From the NCBI GenBank assembly GCA_002179805.1, contig NAVB01001670.1, positions 1 through 26,883 of the forward strand: DNA of 26,883 nt, given 5' to 3'. The stretch comes from Acanthamoeba lenticulata. Taxonomy: Eukaryota > Discosea > Longamoebia > Acanthamoebidae. Positions 18,457 through 26,883 of this stretch are shown piece after piece. The position numbers were made by a program, and so were the translations under genes. Each line of letters starts with the position of its first letter. Position 1 is the first letter of the stretch. The notes beneath the pieces are model-generated. The model saw nothing but the letters and a program-made list of their open reading frames with translations. It made no database searches and was not told where the DNA came from.

Positions 18457-19448
18457 TCACTCATGGCCAATACCTTCGTTGCTTGCGTCAGGTCGTGCCG
18501 TGGCGAGCGGTCGCTTGGGAGTGGGAGCTGAGAAGCCGCACAACGACCACAACAAAGACATGAACGTAAGCCAAACATGAAGGTGAGACGAGACACTACC
18601 AAGAGGAGGATGGCGCCACCATTGGGATTGCCGTCGACGTAAAACTGCTTGAGGAGGTGGATGGCCTCCTCGACGAAGAGGCCCGAGACGCACGGGTAGC
18701 CGGCGAGGCCCGGGAAGGCCTGGTCGTGGAGGCGCAGCACCGAGCCGCACCCGCCGAAGCGCTCGTTGGAGCACCCGAAGTAGACCCGCCCGATGCCCGC
18801 GTGCAGCAGCGCGCTGGCGCACATGATGCAGGGCTCGCACGTCACGAACAACTCGCTCGACCTGAACACCTCGCCTGCAACCGCGCGCCTGTGTGCGTGA
18901 GCGACAGACACAAAAAGCGACTGTCGAGAGGCACACGCAAAAACGCACTCCAGCGGGTTGGCAGAGGTCGCGGGTCGAGCTCGGCCGTCTGGCGGAGGTG
19001 AGCCATGATCTTGTTGATCGCCACGACTTCTGCGTGGAGCGTTGCCTGTCCCGAGACGGTGTGGTGTTCAGCGCTCGCGTGTGGCGCGGAGAGCCTGGCA
19101 GAGAAGAGAGATAGGAGGGTTCTGTCTCTGTCATACGTCTCGCTGTTCGTTGGTCTTGTTGTAGCCGGTGGCAAGCACCACGTCCTCCTCTTGGTCCTCG
19201 TCGCATGGTCTCCCTTCCCCGCCAGACGTTCGCCGCCGCTGGACGATCACGCAACCCACCGGCACTTCACCTTCTTGCAGCGCCTTCTTACCCTACTCGC
19301 AATCGAACAGGGCCGAGCAATCAGCATTTAAATACAATTAAATGAATCTAATATTTGTGGCTGCTACCTCCTCCAGTGCCAGCAGCATCAACTTTTTCTC
19401 CCTCTCCGTGAAGGTGCGCTGGGTCTCATTTGGTTCATTTGGCTCCAT
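18457..19448 (-). CDS. tRNA-specific adenosine deaminase catalytic subunit, ADAT2/Tad2-like
   Basis: Five exons in reading order: 19368-19448, 19137-19292, 18949-19045, 18620-18874 and 18457-18527, 219 residues, phases consistent. The deaminase core is complete: EEGKKALQEGEVPVGCVIVQ, ATGYNKTNEQRDATLHAEVV with zinc His83 and proton-shuttle Glu85, TCEPCIMCASALLHAG with zinc Cys127/Cys130, then NERFGGCGSVLRLHD and FYVDGNPNAPTPKRP at the end as in ADAT2. The enzyme forms inosine at the wobble position of tRNAs, normally as a heterodimer with ADAT3. An insertion in the loop after VIVQ (TSGGEGRPCDEDQEED) is longer than usual. Divergent from the PGAP4-like gene. Confidence 0.9.
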
Positions 19449-19685
19449 CCCAAGGCTCAAGCAAGTAAGGAAAAAAATCGCAAATAATTCTAACCCAGTG
19501 CGGCTTTGGCGCCTTTTTGTCTGACTTGGTTTGCTGCGGCCTGGTTCGGGCTTTCGTGTCTCGAGGCCAAAGCGCAGACCGCCCTCGACCATGGCGCTGG
19601 GTACGCGCCAGCGTGCCTTGTTAATGGATAAACTCTGAGAGTGCGTGCAGGAACTGGCGGACGCAAACCCCTCCAAACACAACAG
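19449..19685. promoter_or_regulatory. Divergent intergenic region between ADAT2-like and PGAP4-like genes
   Basis: 237 bp between two start codons on opposite strands; it must contain both promoters. It has an AT-rich patch (19468-19492) and is otherwise unremarkable. Called by position only. Confidence 0.45.
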
Positions 19686-21402
19686 ATGAAGCGCCTTGTC
19701 GCTGCGTGCGTGTGGCGGTGGGTGCTAGCAGCGCTCGTGGGGTGGGCAGTCTACGGCATCCTGCTCTGGGGCCATGCACGAGACGTTCTTGGTTCATGCG
19801 CGTTTGACCCCAAGCCCTACCGCGAGCATCTGTTGAGGGTAGACAGCCAGCACACGCTTCGTGCGCAGCAGTTCTTCGACCAGTTCATCGCAACCTCTTC
19901 TGGCGTGCCGGCAACAGGCGAAGAGGACAAGAAGGACCTGTGCATGGTCATCTCCACCATCGACCGACCGGGGACGAGGTATCTCCTCCAGTCATCCGCC
20001 TCCATCCTCGAGGGCCTCTCCGACGAGCAGCGGAAGCGCACGTGCGCTGGATCTCGACACAAGGCACAGCACGGCCTGTGGTCTTATGCTCACATGAATG
20101 CGCATTGACCTCTTGATGGTTGCAGATCCGCACGTCAACCGATCCGCCGACTACGTGGCCGACCTCGAGCGGCTCCGCCAAGTGCCTGGCGTGAAGGTCA
20201 TTGAGGGCACGCCACACGCACCGCCAACAAAGGAAGAAGTACCCGACCCCTTCGTTCGGTGGCCCGTCAAGGAGCGTAGCGACTACGTCTTTGCCATCGA
20301 CCAGTGCCGTCAGCGGTTCGTTTTTCTTAATCTTTATTCAAAGGGTTTCAACATCCTTGAATGCAGAAAACCCACCTATTTATTGATGCTCGAGGACGAT
20401 GTGTGGGCCGCCGATCACTGGCACTCGCGACTGCTGCCTCACCTGGCGCAGCTCGAGTCGACTGAGTCGGAGTGGGCCTTTGTGAAGCTCTACTTGGCAG
20501 CCCAGTACGACGACTACGACCTGTTCCTGCAGGCAGGCGACGTCGTCTTTTTCGTGACCTACGGCGTGGCGTGGGGCCTCTTGGCCATCGCGGCCTACGC
20601 GCTCCTGCTCCTCTTCAACGACGCCCAACAACGGCGAGGAGAATCCCTGGTGCGCCGCAGCAGCCACGACCACGGCACATTGCCAACTCTTAAGGTGGCG
20701 TGCACGCAGGGTGGCGTCAGGGATCGCGACTCCTTCACGGAGCGCTTCATGGCCCGACTCGTGCAGATGCCCGAGCGCGCAGACTGGAGCTCCATGCTCG
20801 CGTGCGCCTTTGTCGTCGCCAACGTGGTGACCGCCGCGCTGGTGGCGCCCGTCTGCATCGGCAAGCAAGGGTTTGACTTGACCAGGAAGGCCGAGGGCGT
20901 GTGGCCCACCACCGCACGATGCTGCGCGCAAGCGCAGCTGTTCAAGGTCGGGCCCCTCCTGGACCGGACTCTGGAGTGCGTCATGGCCAACGACTACAAC
21001 GTTCTTCAGGAAGGTGAGAGAGAGCACGCCGCTTGTTTCCCTCCCCTCCCCCCAGTCGGTCGCGAGCTGAATGCCGCGTGGGACCGTTCTGGGTGCGTGC
21101 GTGCCCGTTTAGGTGTGGACATCCTGGTGAGCGACTGCGCGCGCCAAGTGGGCGGCACGGTCTACGAGACCATCCCGCACCTCTTCCAGGTAGGCCCTCG
21201 GCTTTGTCTCCTTCTTTCTCGTTCTTCTTCTGGCACTGGTGACGTGGATGCACCGCGGCTTTGGGGGAGGGTACAGCACATCGGGATCCACTCGTCGTCG
21301 GCGGTCAAGCGGCAGAACCAGGACCACACCGCGTGGATCCCGCACATGAGCGTCTACTTCCCCCCGGACCAGCCCTCGCGAAGCACACAACCAACATTCT
21401 GA
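19686..21402 (+). CDS. PGAP4-like (TMEM246) membrane glycosyltransferase
   Basis: Exons 19686-20041, about 20098-20315, 20367-21013, 21113-21189 and 21277-21402. An N-terminal anchor (VLAALVGWAVYGILLW) leads into a GT-A-like domain: CMVISTIDRPGTRYLLQSSA, IDLLMVADPHVNRSADYV, and the acidic motif YLLMLEDDVWAAD. Then come two extra membrane segments (VVFFVTYGVAWGLLAIAAYA and SSMLACAFVVANVVTAALVA) inside the catalytic domain, followed by IPHLFQHIGIHSSS. Membrane segments inserted in the glycosyltransferase domain are the hallmark of PGAP4, which adds GalNAc to GPI anchors in the Golgi. The first junction is unresolved: the GT donor after 20041 has no AG acceptor that keeps the frame of the IDLLMV exon. 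The last three introns (51, 99 and 87 bp) are multiples of three without stops. Confidence 0.75.
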
Positions 21403-21464
21403 GAGATCAGAACCAGAACCACATCGTGCACATATACGTTGTCGTTGTGGCCACATCATCACCA

Positions 21465-22974
21465 TCAGCATTCGGCGAAGAGGGGGCGGGGAGGCCTCTT
21501 CTTGTCGCTGCTGCTTTTGTTGTTTTTGTTGGTGTTCGAGCTGATGCGGAAGGCGGGCCCCCGCGTGGCGTGGAGCACGATCCCTCTCACCTGCTCCCAC
21601 CGCTTCAAGAAGTTGGTGAGACCGTCCACGATCGGCTCCACGTTCTGCACCAGCTGCGCGACCGTCATGCCCACATGGCCCACTGTTGGCGACACACGAC
21701 AACACAAACAGCCGCACTTCATGAGAGTTGTGTGCCCAGCACCACAGGGGAAGGAGAAGGAAAAGGAGGAGGTGGCCACCAGGAAGGTTGATGTTCGGCC
21801 GTTTCCGGAGGCGAACACAAACGGTGCGGCCGGCCTCTTCGAGCGCCTCCTTGAGGGGAACGTCATCGGACAGCACGTCTGGGAACTTGCCCACCCTGAG
21901 GCACGGACCCACGACGTGCGGAACCTTCCGGATCGCGTCGGCCGTGGCCAAGTACTTGGCGTTCCGGCTCGCTGCAACGTCGGCGAAGAAAAACGTGACC
22001 TTCTTGTTCGCAACATCACAAAGAGATGGAAGGCTTGTAGTCGTGAGGATGGAATTGGAGCTGAGAACGGTACCCCATTTCTTGAGCTTCTTTTGGTCGC
22101 GTTGGTATGTACACAGGTAGTCCAAGTCGTAGAAGTTGAGTCCGAGGCTTGCGGCCTCGGCTTCGAGGGCGGTCGACCCCTTGGCGGCGATGATGGCCGT
22201 GGACCGCCTGCGCGCGTCGGGATGCCTGCGGACGTCCCCCCCCACGAGCGCACCTCAGACGTCAGAGTGCGAGGAGCTTAACCAGGATGAGGATGACGAA
22301 GTCGGTGCATGGCCCAGTGAGTTCCGGCCCTTGGGCGAGGTACCTGATGGCATGAGGCAGGGAGACCTCGAAGACGAAATAGCGGTCGACACTGGGGTCA
22401 TAGTTGAGCGCGAGCAACAGCTCCACCGACTCGGTGGACGGCTTGCCCCTTTGAAAGAGAAGAGATGTCATGAGGCACCACCGCCATGGCCATGGGAGAA
22501 AGAAGAACGAGAAAGAGGTTCGGGTCGGGCTGCTCACCCGGCGCGACGGTGAGCGTCATCGAGCAACGCCTGGGCGGTCCGTTGAAGAGCCACACGAAAG
22601 GGATCGACGGTACGCACGCCAAAGTGGTGCTTCCACGACTTGTGGCGACGGGCCAGCGTGCGCGGAGTCCATTCGAGGTCGCTCAGTTCCCGGAGGCACA
22701 CCTCCCTCTGAGTGGAACCCGCAACGACAACTTCGTCAATGCCTGGCTTGTCGCACCTTGTTGCCTTGAGGACATACCCACAAGTGGTTGTCGGAGGAGA
22801 GCGTGCGCCACGTTCGGCACACCAGGGCCGCCTGGCACAGGCTACGGACGTCGAGTAGGGCCCATATGCTGAACCTCAGCTGAGAAACAGTTTGTTGGCC
22901 GTCATTCCATTTAGGCAGCAGCATGCAGGGTTCAATACCTCAATGGGCAACGGCAGGCCGGTTGTGTCGTCCAT
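21465..22974 (-). CDS. F-box protein fused to a ribosomal uL1 (RPL10A-like) domain
   Basis: Seven exons in reading order: 22939-22974, 22778-22879, 22538-22707, 22344-22448, 22074-22225, 21780-21971 and 21465-21682, 324 residues, phases consistent. Residues 5-48 form an F-box (LPLPIELRFSIWALLDVRSL, then LVCRTWRTLSSDNHLW). From about residue 80 to 310 the sequence follows ribosomal protein uL1 of the RPL10A type: STESVELLLALNYDPSVDRY, QKKLKKWGASRNAKYLATAD, IRKVPHVVGPCLRVGKFPDV, then VGHVGMTVAQLVQNVEPIVD and VRGIVLHATRGPAFRIS. Exon 3 alone spans the end of the F-box and the first uL1 helix, so the join is not an artefact of exon choice. F-boxes bind Skp1 in SCF ubiquitin ligases; uL1 binds rRNA. 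The fused protein may be a ligase adaptor or a diverged paralogue. A short basic tail (NKNNKSSSDKKRPPR) follows. Confidence 0.8.
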
Positions 22975-23200
22975 GGCCAAGAGGGAGGAGAGCAAACAAG
23001 CATTAATTTGTTGCCCATTTTATTGTTCAGTGAGAGTAGTAGTATGTTCCCACAAGCGGACGAAAACAGCTGGATCGTGCCCATATCAGCGCTTTGTCGC
23101 CACGAGTAAGACAGAAACAAACCGCTGTTAAGGGTTAAGGGGTAGGTAACTTGCTCTCCCTTTGTCTAATATCGTACCCTCCTCCGCAAGGAGTCTGAGG
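22975..23200. other. Intergenic region with GNRA-type hairpin
   Basis: No gene seen. At 23177-23201 an imperfect hairpin (CCCTC/GAGGG outer stem, CTCC/GGAG inner stem, GCAA loop) abuts the tRNA-like element. GGGTAGG near 23141 can pair with CCTACCC near 23249. The upstream half is presumably the promoter of the F-box-uL1 gene. Confidence 0.4.
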
Positions 23201-23281
23201 GCCGCTGATGTGGGAGTAGCTATGATCGGAGACTGAAGCCTGTCAGTGCCTACCCGGGGGGTTCAACTCCCCCCAGCGGTA
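23201..23281 (+). ncRNA. tRNA-like Pol III RNA candidate
   Basis: An 81-base segment with a 7-bp acceptor-like stem (GCCGCTG at 23201-23207, CAGCGGT at 23274-23280) and a perfect T-arm (GGGGG-TTCAACT-CCCCC) that contains a B-box (GGTTCAACTCC). A T6 Pol III terminator follows at 23284-23289. In place of D and anticodon arms it folds into one long irregular stem (GGG-AG-TA ... GG-AG-ACTGA, loop AGCCTG, TCAGT-G-CC-TA-CCC). No anticodon arm or convincing A-box fits, so it is not a standard tRNA. It may be a degenerate type II tRNA, a SINE head or an unrecognised small RNA. Confidence 0.4.
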
Positions 23282-23283
23282 TC

Positions 23284-23289
23284 TTTTTT
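23284..23289 (+). terminator. Pol III T6 terminator after the tRNA-like element
   Basis: Six consecutive T three bases beyond the tRNA-like stem, the expected Pol III stop. Confidence 0.5.
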
Positions 23290-23533
23290 GCACGGTGCCA
23301 AGAAGACCCAAGTCTGCAAGTTTGTTTCAGCTGAGTACCAAATTAAAAGAAAGGAATCAATTTATTGATTCTAAATAGGAAAATAATTTTGGAATCAATA
23401 AATTACCACATATTTATTTATTCATTTGGTTAAATAAAATACGATTTGTAGAGCACACAGCAAGTGGGTACTCCAAGGCATGGTGTGAGGAATTGTTGCA
23501 ATAGGAGGGCCACACATCTGTACAAACAGCCAA
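23290..23533. other. AT-rich intergenic region, no gene seen
   Basis: 244 bp of 3' flank of the ubiquitin hydrolase gene. It contains an 8-bp-arm inverted repeat GAATCAAT-TT-ATTGATTC near 23356-23373 and a partial copy (GGAATCAATAAATTA) near 23391. Confidence 0.5.
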
Positions 23534-26500
23534 TTAATTGGAGAGGAGGGAGCTCAGGTTCGTGAAGGCCGACGTCTTCCTCGCCGGTAGCGTCGTCGTT
23601 GTCGCCCCAGCAGAGGATGACTGTGCCGCGCCGGTCGAGGAGCTCGAACGGCTTGCGGACAAGGAGTAGACGGATCCCGACGACGAGGCCGAAGATGAGG
23701 ACGAGGACGAGGTCGACGCGAAGATGGACGGAGTCGTGGATGAGCCTGCACGCGCGTACGACGACGGCGCAGAGGCCGACGAGTAGGTTGGCTTGGCGAT
23801 GGACAAGTACTTGGACTGTCCAATGGAGTCAATCTTGGCGCTGTAGCCGTTGTAGCTGTCCATCTCGCGCGTCGTGGCGGCGGAGCGCTCGCCAGGCGCG
23901 CTGGCGTAGGTCGGGAAGCGTGATGACGAGGACGAGGATGACGAGGACGACGAGGACGACGAGGGCAGCGCCGCAGTGGGCACCGACGGGAAGTCCAACT
24001 CGAGCGCGCTCGCGTAGTCGACCGGCGGGGCCGAAGGCTGGTACTGTGCCGCCGGTCCCGCAGGAAGAGGCGTCGGATCCACCGCCGGGGCCGGGACGTT
24101 GCGCTGCTGAAGTTGATGTTGCTGCTGCTGTTGGTGCTGGCGGTGGTAGTGGTCGACGGCGGGCGAAGGGGCGGCAAACGCGTTGTCCACCGAGACCAGG
24201 TCTTCCACCATCAGGACTGCTGGCGATGGCGATGGTGACGGCGTCGACGAGGCCGAGCTGGTCAGTGTTGCCCGGCCCAAGGCGGGCGAACTCGCCGGGG
24301 CGCTGGGCGCTGGTGTGGGCACCAGTGGGGCCGGCAAGGCCTGGAGGAGGTCAGCGCCGGCCGCTCGCACGGGCGTCGGCGTGGGCTCTCGTGGCGGAAT
24401 GACGACGACGTCGTTTTCCTCCTCACTACTCTCGTCCTCGTCACCATCATCATCCTCCTCTTCACTCCCGTCATCAATCACCACGACGGCCGCTTCACGC
24501 TGGCGCTGGTCGGCCTCCTCTCGCAAGCGCCTCTGCTTCTCGGCCTCGGCTCGGCGAGCCATCTCCTGTCGTCGCTCGTTCTCCGCCCGCTCTTGCTGCT
24601 GTTGAGCCAGCTGTTGAGCCTGCTGTTGCTGCTGCTGCTGCTGGGCCTGTTGCTGAGCCTGCTGCTGGGCGGCCAGCTGCTGATGAGGCATGCCCCAGTG
24701 GGCGGCAGGGGCGGCGGCCGCGGGAGCGTAGCCCGGAGGCAGGGCGAGGCCCGACGCGGGGTGATAGGGGCGGTGGTAGGCCGGCATCGCGTAGGGGTGG
24801 TGGTGATGCTGTTGCTGCTGCGGCGGGGCCAGGACGAATCCAGGCAGGGGTGGCCCGGCCGGCGTGAACATGCTCCGGTTGAGCGGGATCGGCTGCATTG
24901 CATGGAGAGCGGAAGCAAGAAGGGACGTATGTGAGCCACACACACATATAGATCGTACTGGAGGGGCCAAGGATGATTGAAGAGGAAGGGAGGGAGGACC
25001 TGCGGCTGCGGCGCAAACTTGGGGGTGAAGGTGGTGGGAAGCGGAGCGCCAGACTCCACCCGCTCGTAGAAGAGGACCGATGGGTGGAAGCGACCCCTCC
25101 GGCACCGATCCTTCAGCATCTCCCACGAGGCTCCCACCTGTAGGTCCCGTTGTACAGTTGTAGTCAGCCAGTGTTGGGCAGGAAGGATAAAAAAACAAGC
25201 AGCAGGGAGGGCCCAGCAACGAAAAACAACAGCAAATAGGAGTAGTAGTGCAAAAAGATAATGCATCCGCCGGGAATTGAACCCGGGTCTCCCGCGTGGC
25301 AGGCGGAAATCTTGCCACTGGACCACGGATGCTTCGCTTGTAAGCACAGGCCGTCTCGGCTTCGACTAAGCTTTCGCGGAGGACCGGGTTTGGCCATGAT
25401 AGAAAACGTGTGCGGGAGGGAGTAGGCGTCAACGAGCGCACCTCTTTGACGACGCGGTCATCAAACACGAGCCACTGCTTGCGCTGCGGCGAGTAGAAGT
25501 AGCAGTCGTAGTGGAGCCCGTAATAGCAGATCATGCCCTTCAGTCGGTAGGTGAACTGGCCAGATCCCACGGGTCAGCAGGAAATAAGCCACAAGAAAGA
25601 GTTGGACGGCGCACCTGAACGGGCACGTTGTTGAAGATTGTGCTGAGCCGGATCTGTTGGCTGATGATCGACAGCATGTCGACAATCTCGTAGGCCGTCG
25701 GATTCGGAGTGGACCAGACCAAGCCGACGGCGAACACGTGTGGTTGATGCAGCAGCAACTTGCGCACGGCACAGTTCTTTTCCTCGCATTTCTGTGTCGC
25801 GACATCCACCACGACGGCCATGACGATAAGAGCCCAGAAAAGAGGAAGAAGGAAGAAGAACGGAACGTACGTCGTTGGGGCAGCTGCGCGTGACGTTGTC
25901 GTTGAGGCGCTTGAGCAGGTTATCAAAGGGGAGGTCGGGGCACTTGCGATGCTCCTCCCTGTCCTCACGCGCGTCCGCCAGAGGAGAAAGAGAGGCAACT
26001 GTGAGTGTGGAGAGCGGTAGAGGCCAAAGAGCATCCCACGCACCTGATTTCGGTGACGTAGGTGTAGTAGATGAACGAGTCCGACCCCTGGGGTTTGATG
26101 TCCTTCTTGCACTTGCCTGTTTGAGTGGCGCCAAGAGCACATAGATTAAATTAAAGAGAAGATGACGAATTCACCTCCTCCCCCAACCCCCAAGTGGCTA
26201 CACCACCGCGCACGTACCGCATTGCACGAGCTCCACTACAGGGCATCCAAACACCTTGTTGGAGATGGAGTTGGGGTTGCTTTCGTCGGGCTTCCTCTGT
26301 TTGCTCTTGTCCTTGACCAGATAGACCTTGTTCAGGCAGGTCAGGATCGCCTCCTGTGCACATAGTGGGCCACGACGGCGTGAGCACGACTGCCCAAAGA
26401 GTCGCAAAAGGGAGGAGCGGGCACCAGAGCCTCGGCGGCATCGTCGAGCTCGCCCACCTGAAAACGATCGAGGCCACGATGGAGCACGGCGAGCGTGTTG

Positions 26501-26811
26501 CGTAAGGTCGTGGGTGGCAGCACCTGCTCATCGCTAAACTGGTAGCCATTAAACAGGCTCTGTGCGCCGCGAGTTGCATCAAGTTCGAGTCAGAACGAAG
26601 TCTCCTACTGCAAGTACGTGGGACAAAGTCGTACCTTGAGGGCGCAGTAGATGCACGAGTTCTCTTGGTGGACGTGATCCTTGCTTGTCAAGAATTGTGA
26701 ACGAAAGGCATTGAGATGCCACAGGGCTTGAATGCAGACGTTCAAAAAACAGTTGTTTTGGCCAGGTCTATTCTCAAGCCCCTTTTCTGGTAGCAGTGCC
26801 GAGGTGCTCAT
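23534..26811 (-). CDS. USP53/54-like ubiquitin C-terminal hydrolase with long disordered tail
   Basis: Nine exons in reading order: 26635-26811, 26425-26559, 26218-26353, 26044-26116, 25871-25958, 25615-25791, 25442-25555, 25000-25137 and 23534-24892, 798 residues, all junctions in phase. Cys box GQNNCFLNVCIQALWHL (Cys21), QVGELDDAAEALEAIL, a Cys pair region FGCPVVELVQCGKCKKD, and the His box MICYYGLHYDCYFYSP (His277) with WLVFDD complete a USP catalytic core of the USP53/54 type. The 450-residue tail has His/Gln runs, a Gln-rich coiled coil (ERAENERRQEMARRAEAEKQ), two SUMO-interaction-like motifs (VVVIDDGSEEEDDD and DVVVIPP) and Ser-rich stretches. It probably removes ubiquitin chains from substrates. 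ATG 26811 is the first in-frame ATG seen, but upstream exons beyond the window are possible. A tRNA-Gly gene lies in intron 7. Confidence 0.87.
25252..25256 (-). terminator. Pol III terminator of tRNA-Gly
   Basis: TTTTT on the minus strand, 5 bases after the tRNA 3' end. Confidence 0.7.
25262..25332 (-). tRNA. tRNA-Gly (anticodon GCC)
   Basis: 71 bases on the minus strand. Acceptor stem GCATCCG with CGGATGC, A-box TGGTCCAGTGG, anticodon loop CTGCCAC between TCCGC and GCGGG, T-arm with B-box GGTTCAATTCC, discriminator A. No intron. It lies inside intron 7 (25138-25441) of the ubiquitin hydrolase gene, on the same strand. Confidence 0.95.
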
Positions 26812-26883
26812 CGCCAGGAAGACGAAGATGGCGCACACCAGACAATTCCTTTGCCAATGTGTTTTTGTTTGTTTGTTTTTTTT
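26812..26883. other. Upstream flank of the ubiquitin hydrolase gene, window edge
   Basis: The frame stays open upstream of ATG 26811 for a few codons (CAIFVFLA). Beyond that the minus strand is A-rich with CAAA repeats. A promoter or 5' intron end is likely, but this is cut by the window. Confidence 0.3.

Noticed and set aside
18426..18619. Read-through C-terminus of the ADAT2-like gene (LLVVSRLTFMFGL...)
   Set aside because: Splicing at 18619/18528 gives NPNAPTPKRP, which matches the usual ADAT2 ending.
22226..22260. Apparent frameshift at a run of eight G in the F-box-uL1 gene
   Set aside because: Resolved by the acceptor GTCCGCAG at 22226, which leaves the G run in the intron and keeps phase.
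23201..23281. tRNA-Sec, tRNA-Phe or tmRNA
   Set aside because: The acceptor/T stems are 7+5 bp, not the extended form of tRNA-Sec. No 5-bp anticodon stem fits around GAA or UCA. The tmRNA-like 5' and 3' ends lack a tag region and the context is nuclear.
1..26883. CRISPR arrays, bacterial operons, Shine-Dalgarno sites, riboswitches
   Set aside because: No regularly spaced repeats with unique spacers; the genes are intron-rich and eukaryotic.

Overview
The window looks like nuclear DNA of a free-living amoebozoan, most likely Acanthamoeba or a close relative. This is an inference from compact, GC-rich genes with many short GT-AG introns, a eukaryotic tRNA with internal A and B boxes, and typical eukaryotic gene families. 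No bacterial operon signals were seen. Nearly every gene is split, so coordinates below are gene spans and exons are listed in the evidence; exon junctions were deduced from reading frame and protein similarity, not from transcripts.

Left part (1-5640), AT-richer than the rest: the 3' end of a Glu/Thr/Ser-repeat ORF (1-651); a non-coding stretch; then a gene with an I-PpoI-like His-Me/zinc-loop endonuclease signature (1246-5638). An apparently complete two-gene PIF/Harbinger DNA transposon (1689-5128) splits this gene inside an exon. The transposon has compound terminal inverted repeats, a 3-bp AAT duplication, a plus-strand DDE transposase and a divergent minus-strand SANT/Myb-like protein with long coding tandem repeats. 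The host reading frame continues on the far side of the element.

Middle part (5640-18300), all plus strand: a DJ-1/PfpI protein with a MITE-like hairpin just upstream; a GT61-type glycosyltransferase; a large BRD7/9-like bromodomain protein; a GNAT acetyltransferase; an ALKBH6-like dioxygenase; an SKA1-like kinetochore protein; and a Rab-family GTPase.

Right part (18300-26883): an ADAT2-like tRNA adenosine deaminase (minus) divergent from a PGAP4-like glycosyltransferase (plus). The latter converges on a minus-strand gene that joins an N-terminal F-box to a complete ribosomal uL1 (RPL10A-like) domain, an unusual architecture. A tRNA-like Pol III RNA candidate follows. Last is a minus-strand USP53/54-like ubiquitin hydrolase whose seventh intron holds a same-strand tRNA-Gly(GCC) gene.

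Apart from the transposon, the genes are unrelated housekeeping functions and do not form a pathway. The strongest candidates for something undescribed are the F-box-uL1 fusion and the transposon-split endonuclease gene.
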